This document shows positions 5,123 to 5,330 of a stretch of 5,330 bases of DNA, piece by piece. Numbering within the stretch: the first letter of the stretch is position 1; each line of letters starts with the position of its first letter. Under the pieces are notes generated by a model that did not search any database, was not told the origin of the DNA, and saw nothing but the letters and a program-made list of their open reading frames with translations. The position numbers and the translations under genes are program-made. The DNA is taken from NCBI GenBank assembly GCA_017995665.1, contig JAGOIM010000113.1:1-5330 (forward strand), written 5' to 3'. The stretch is from Anaerolineaceae bacterium. Lineage in GTDB: Bacteria; Chloroflexota; Anaerolineae; Anaerolineales; Anaerolineaceae.

Positions 5123-5330
5123 CAGAATTGTAACCGGGCCGTCGTTGCAGAGCTCCACTTCCATGTGTGCTCCAAAAACGCCCTGGTCAATTTTTATGCC
5201 CAAATTACGCAACTTGTTGGCAAAAACACCCACCAAAGGTTCTGCCAAATCCGGTTTGGCAGCGCCAATAAACGAAGGTCTTCTGCCACGACTGGTGTCG
5301 GCATAAAGCGTAAATTGCGAAACCACAATC
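5111..5330 (-). CDS. dtd: D-aminoacyl-tRNA deacylase (DTD), C-terminal half, cut by the window edge
   Basis: DTD hydrolyses D-amino acids, and glycine mischarged on tRNA-Ala, from tRNAs in the cytoplasm as a homodimer; the tRNA itself does the chemistry in a pocket lined by two conserved motifs. Both are visible: SQFTLYAD at the start of the visible part and NDGPVT near the end, the latter carrying the Gly-cisPro signature. GRRPSF and GVFGAHMEVEL between them are also family-typical. Only the last 72 residues plus stop are inside the window, about half of the usual 145-150. The visible part begins ...IVVSQFTL, so the GTG at 5326-5324 is an internal valine, not a start. The gene ends at a normal position and is not disrupted by the inverted repeat 17 bases downstream of its stop. 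It runs convergent to the GH3 gene. No sign of damage in the visible part. Confidence 0.93.
   Translation of the reverse strand, partial: IVVSQFTLYADTSRGRRPSFIGAAKPDLAEPLVGVFANKLRNLGIKIDQGVFGAHMEVELCNDGPVTILLEA

Noticed and set aside
5324..5326. GTG as the start codon of dtd
   Set aside because: The preceding codon is ATT and the context IVVSQFTLYAD is the conserved core of the protein; the gene simply runs off the window.

Overview
The window reads as an ordinary stretch of a bacterial chromosome with four complete plus-strand genes and one partial minus-strand gene, followed by a convergent intergenic region rich in palindromes. Base composition is moderate (roughly 45-48% G+C by eye). Start-site signals are mixed: one gene has a textbook GGAGG ribosome binding site, while others have weak or no Shine-Dalgarno sequence. 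The gene mix (M50 protease, GIY-YIG protein, intracellular GH3 beta-glucosidase with a MPLR-type tail, D-aminoacyl-tRNA deacylase) together with GTAG-headed palindromes would fit a Chloroflexota (Anaerolineae-like) or Gram-positive-like fermentative heterotroph. That placement is an inference of low confidence; nothing here is taxonomically diagnostic.

Layout. Positions 1-85 hold a promoter-like sequence with an extended -10 and a perfect 7-bp hairpin. Positions 86-727 encode a small site-2-type (M50) intramembrane metalloprotease. Only 5 bases later, 733-1014 encodes a GIY-YIG domain protein of the UPF0213/YhbQ kind; the two probably share a transcript. After a 90-base gap with a -10-like element and a strong ribosome binding site, 1105-2265 encodes an unrecognised 386-residue protein. 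It has a hydrophobic N-terminus, a transmembrane helix, about 270 residues of charged coiled coil, and a C-terminal transmembrane helix. Eight bases after its stop, 2274-4685 encodes a GH3 family beta-glucosidase without a signal peptide, so these two genes are probably cotranscribed.

Positions 4686-5110 carry no convincing intact gene but are dense in structure. A degenerate palindromic module lies at 4723-4825. A tidy inverted pair of REP-like elements (GTAG-hairpin ... hairpin-CTAC) lies at 4833-4911. An 83-base inverted repeat with perfect 13-bp arms lies at 5011-5093, immediately downstream of the convergent dtd gene. On the minus strand, a tiny reading frame with a good ribosome binding site lies inside and beyond the last repeat, but it is interrupted by an in-frame TAA. 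The window ends in the C-terminal half of D-aminoacyl-tRNA deacylase (dtd), minus strand, cut by the window edge.

How the genes work together: I see no evidence for a dedicated multi-gene system. M50 protease, GIY-YIG protein and DTD are housekeeping or quality-control types. The GH3 enzyme would hydrolyse imported beta-linked oligosaccharides or glycosides in the cytoplasm. The membrane coiled-coil protein is the only uncharacterised complete gene. The most unusual material is the palindrome-rich intergenic region.
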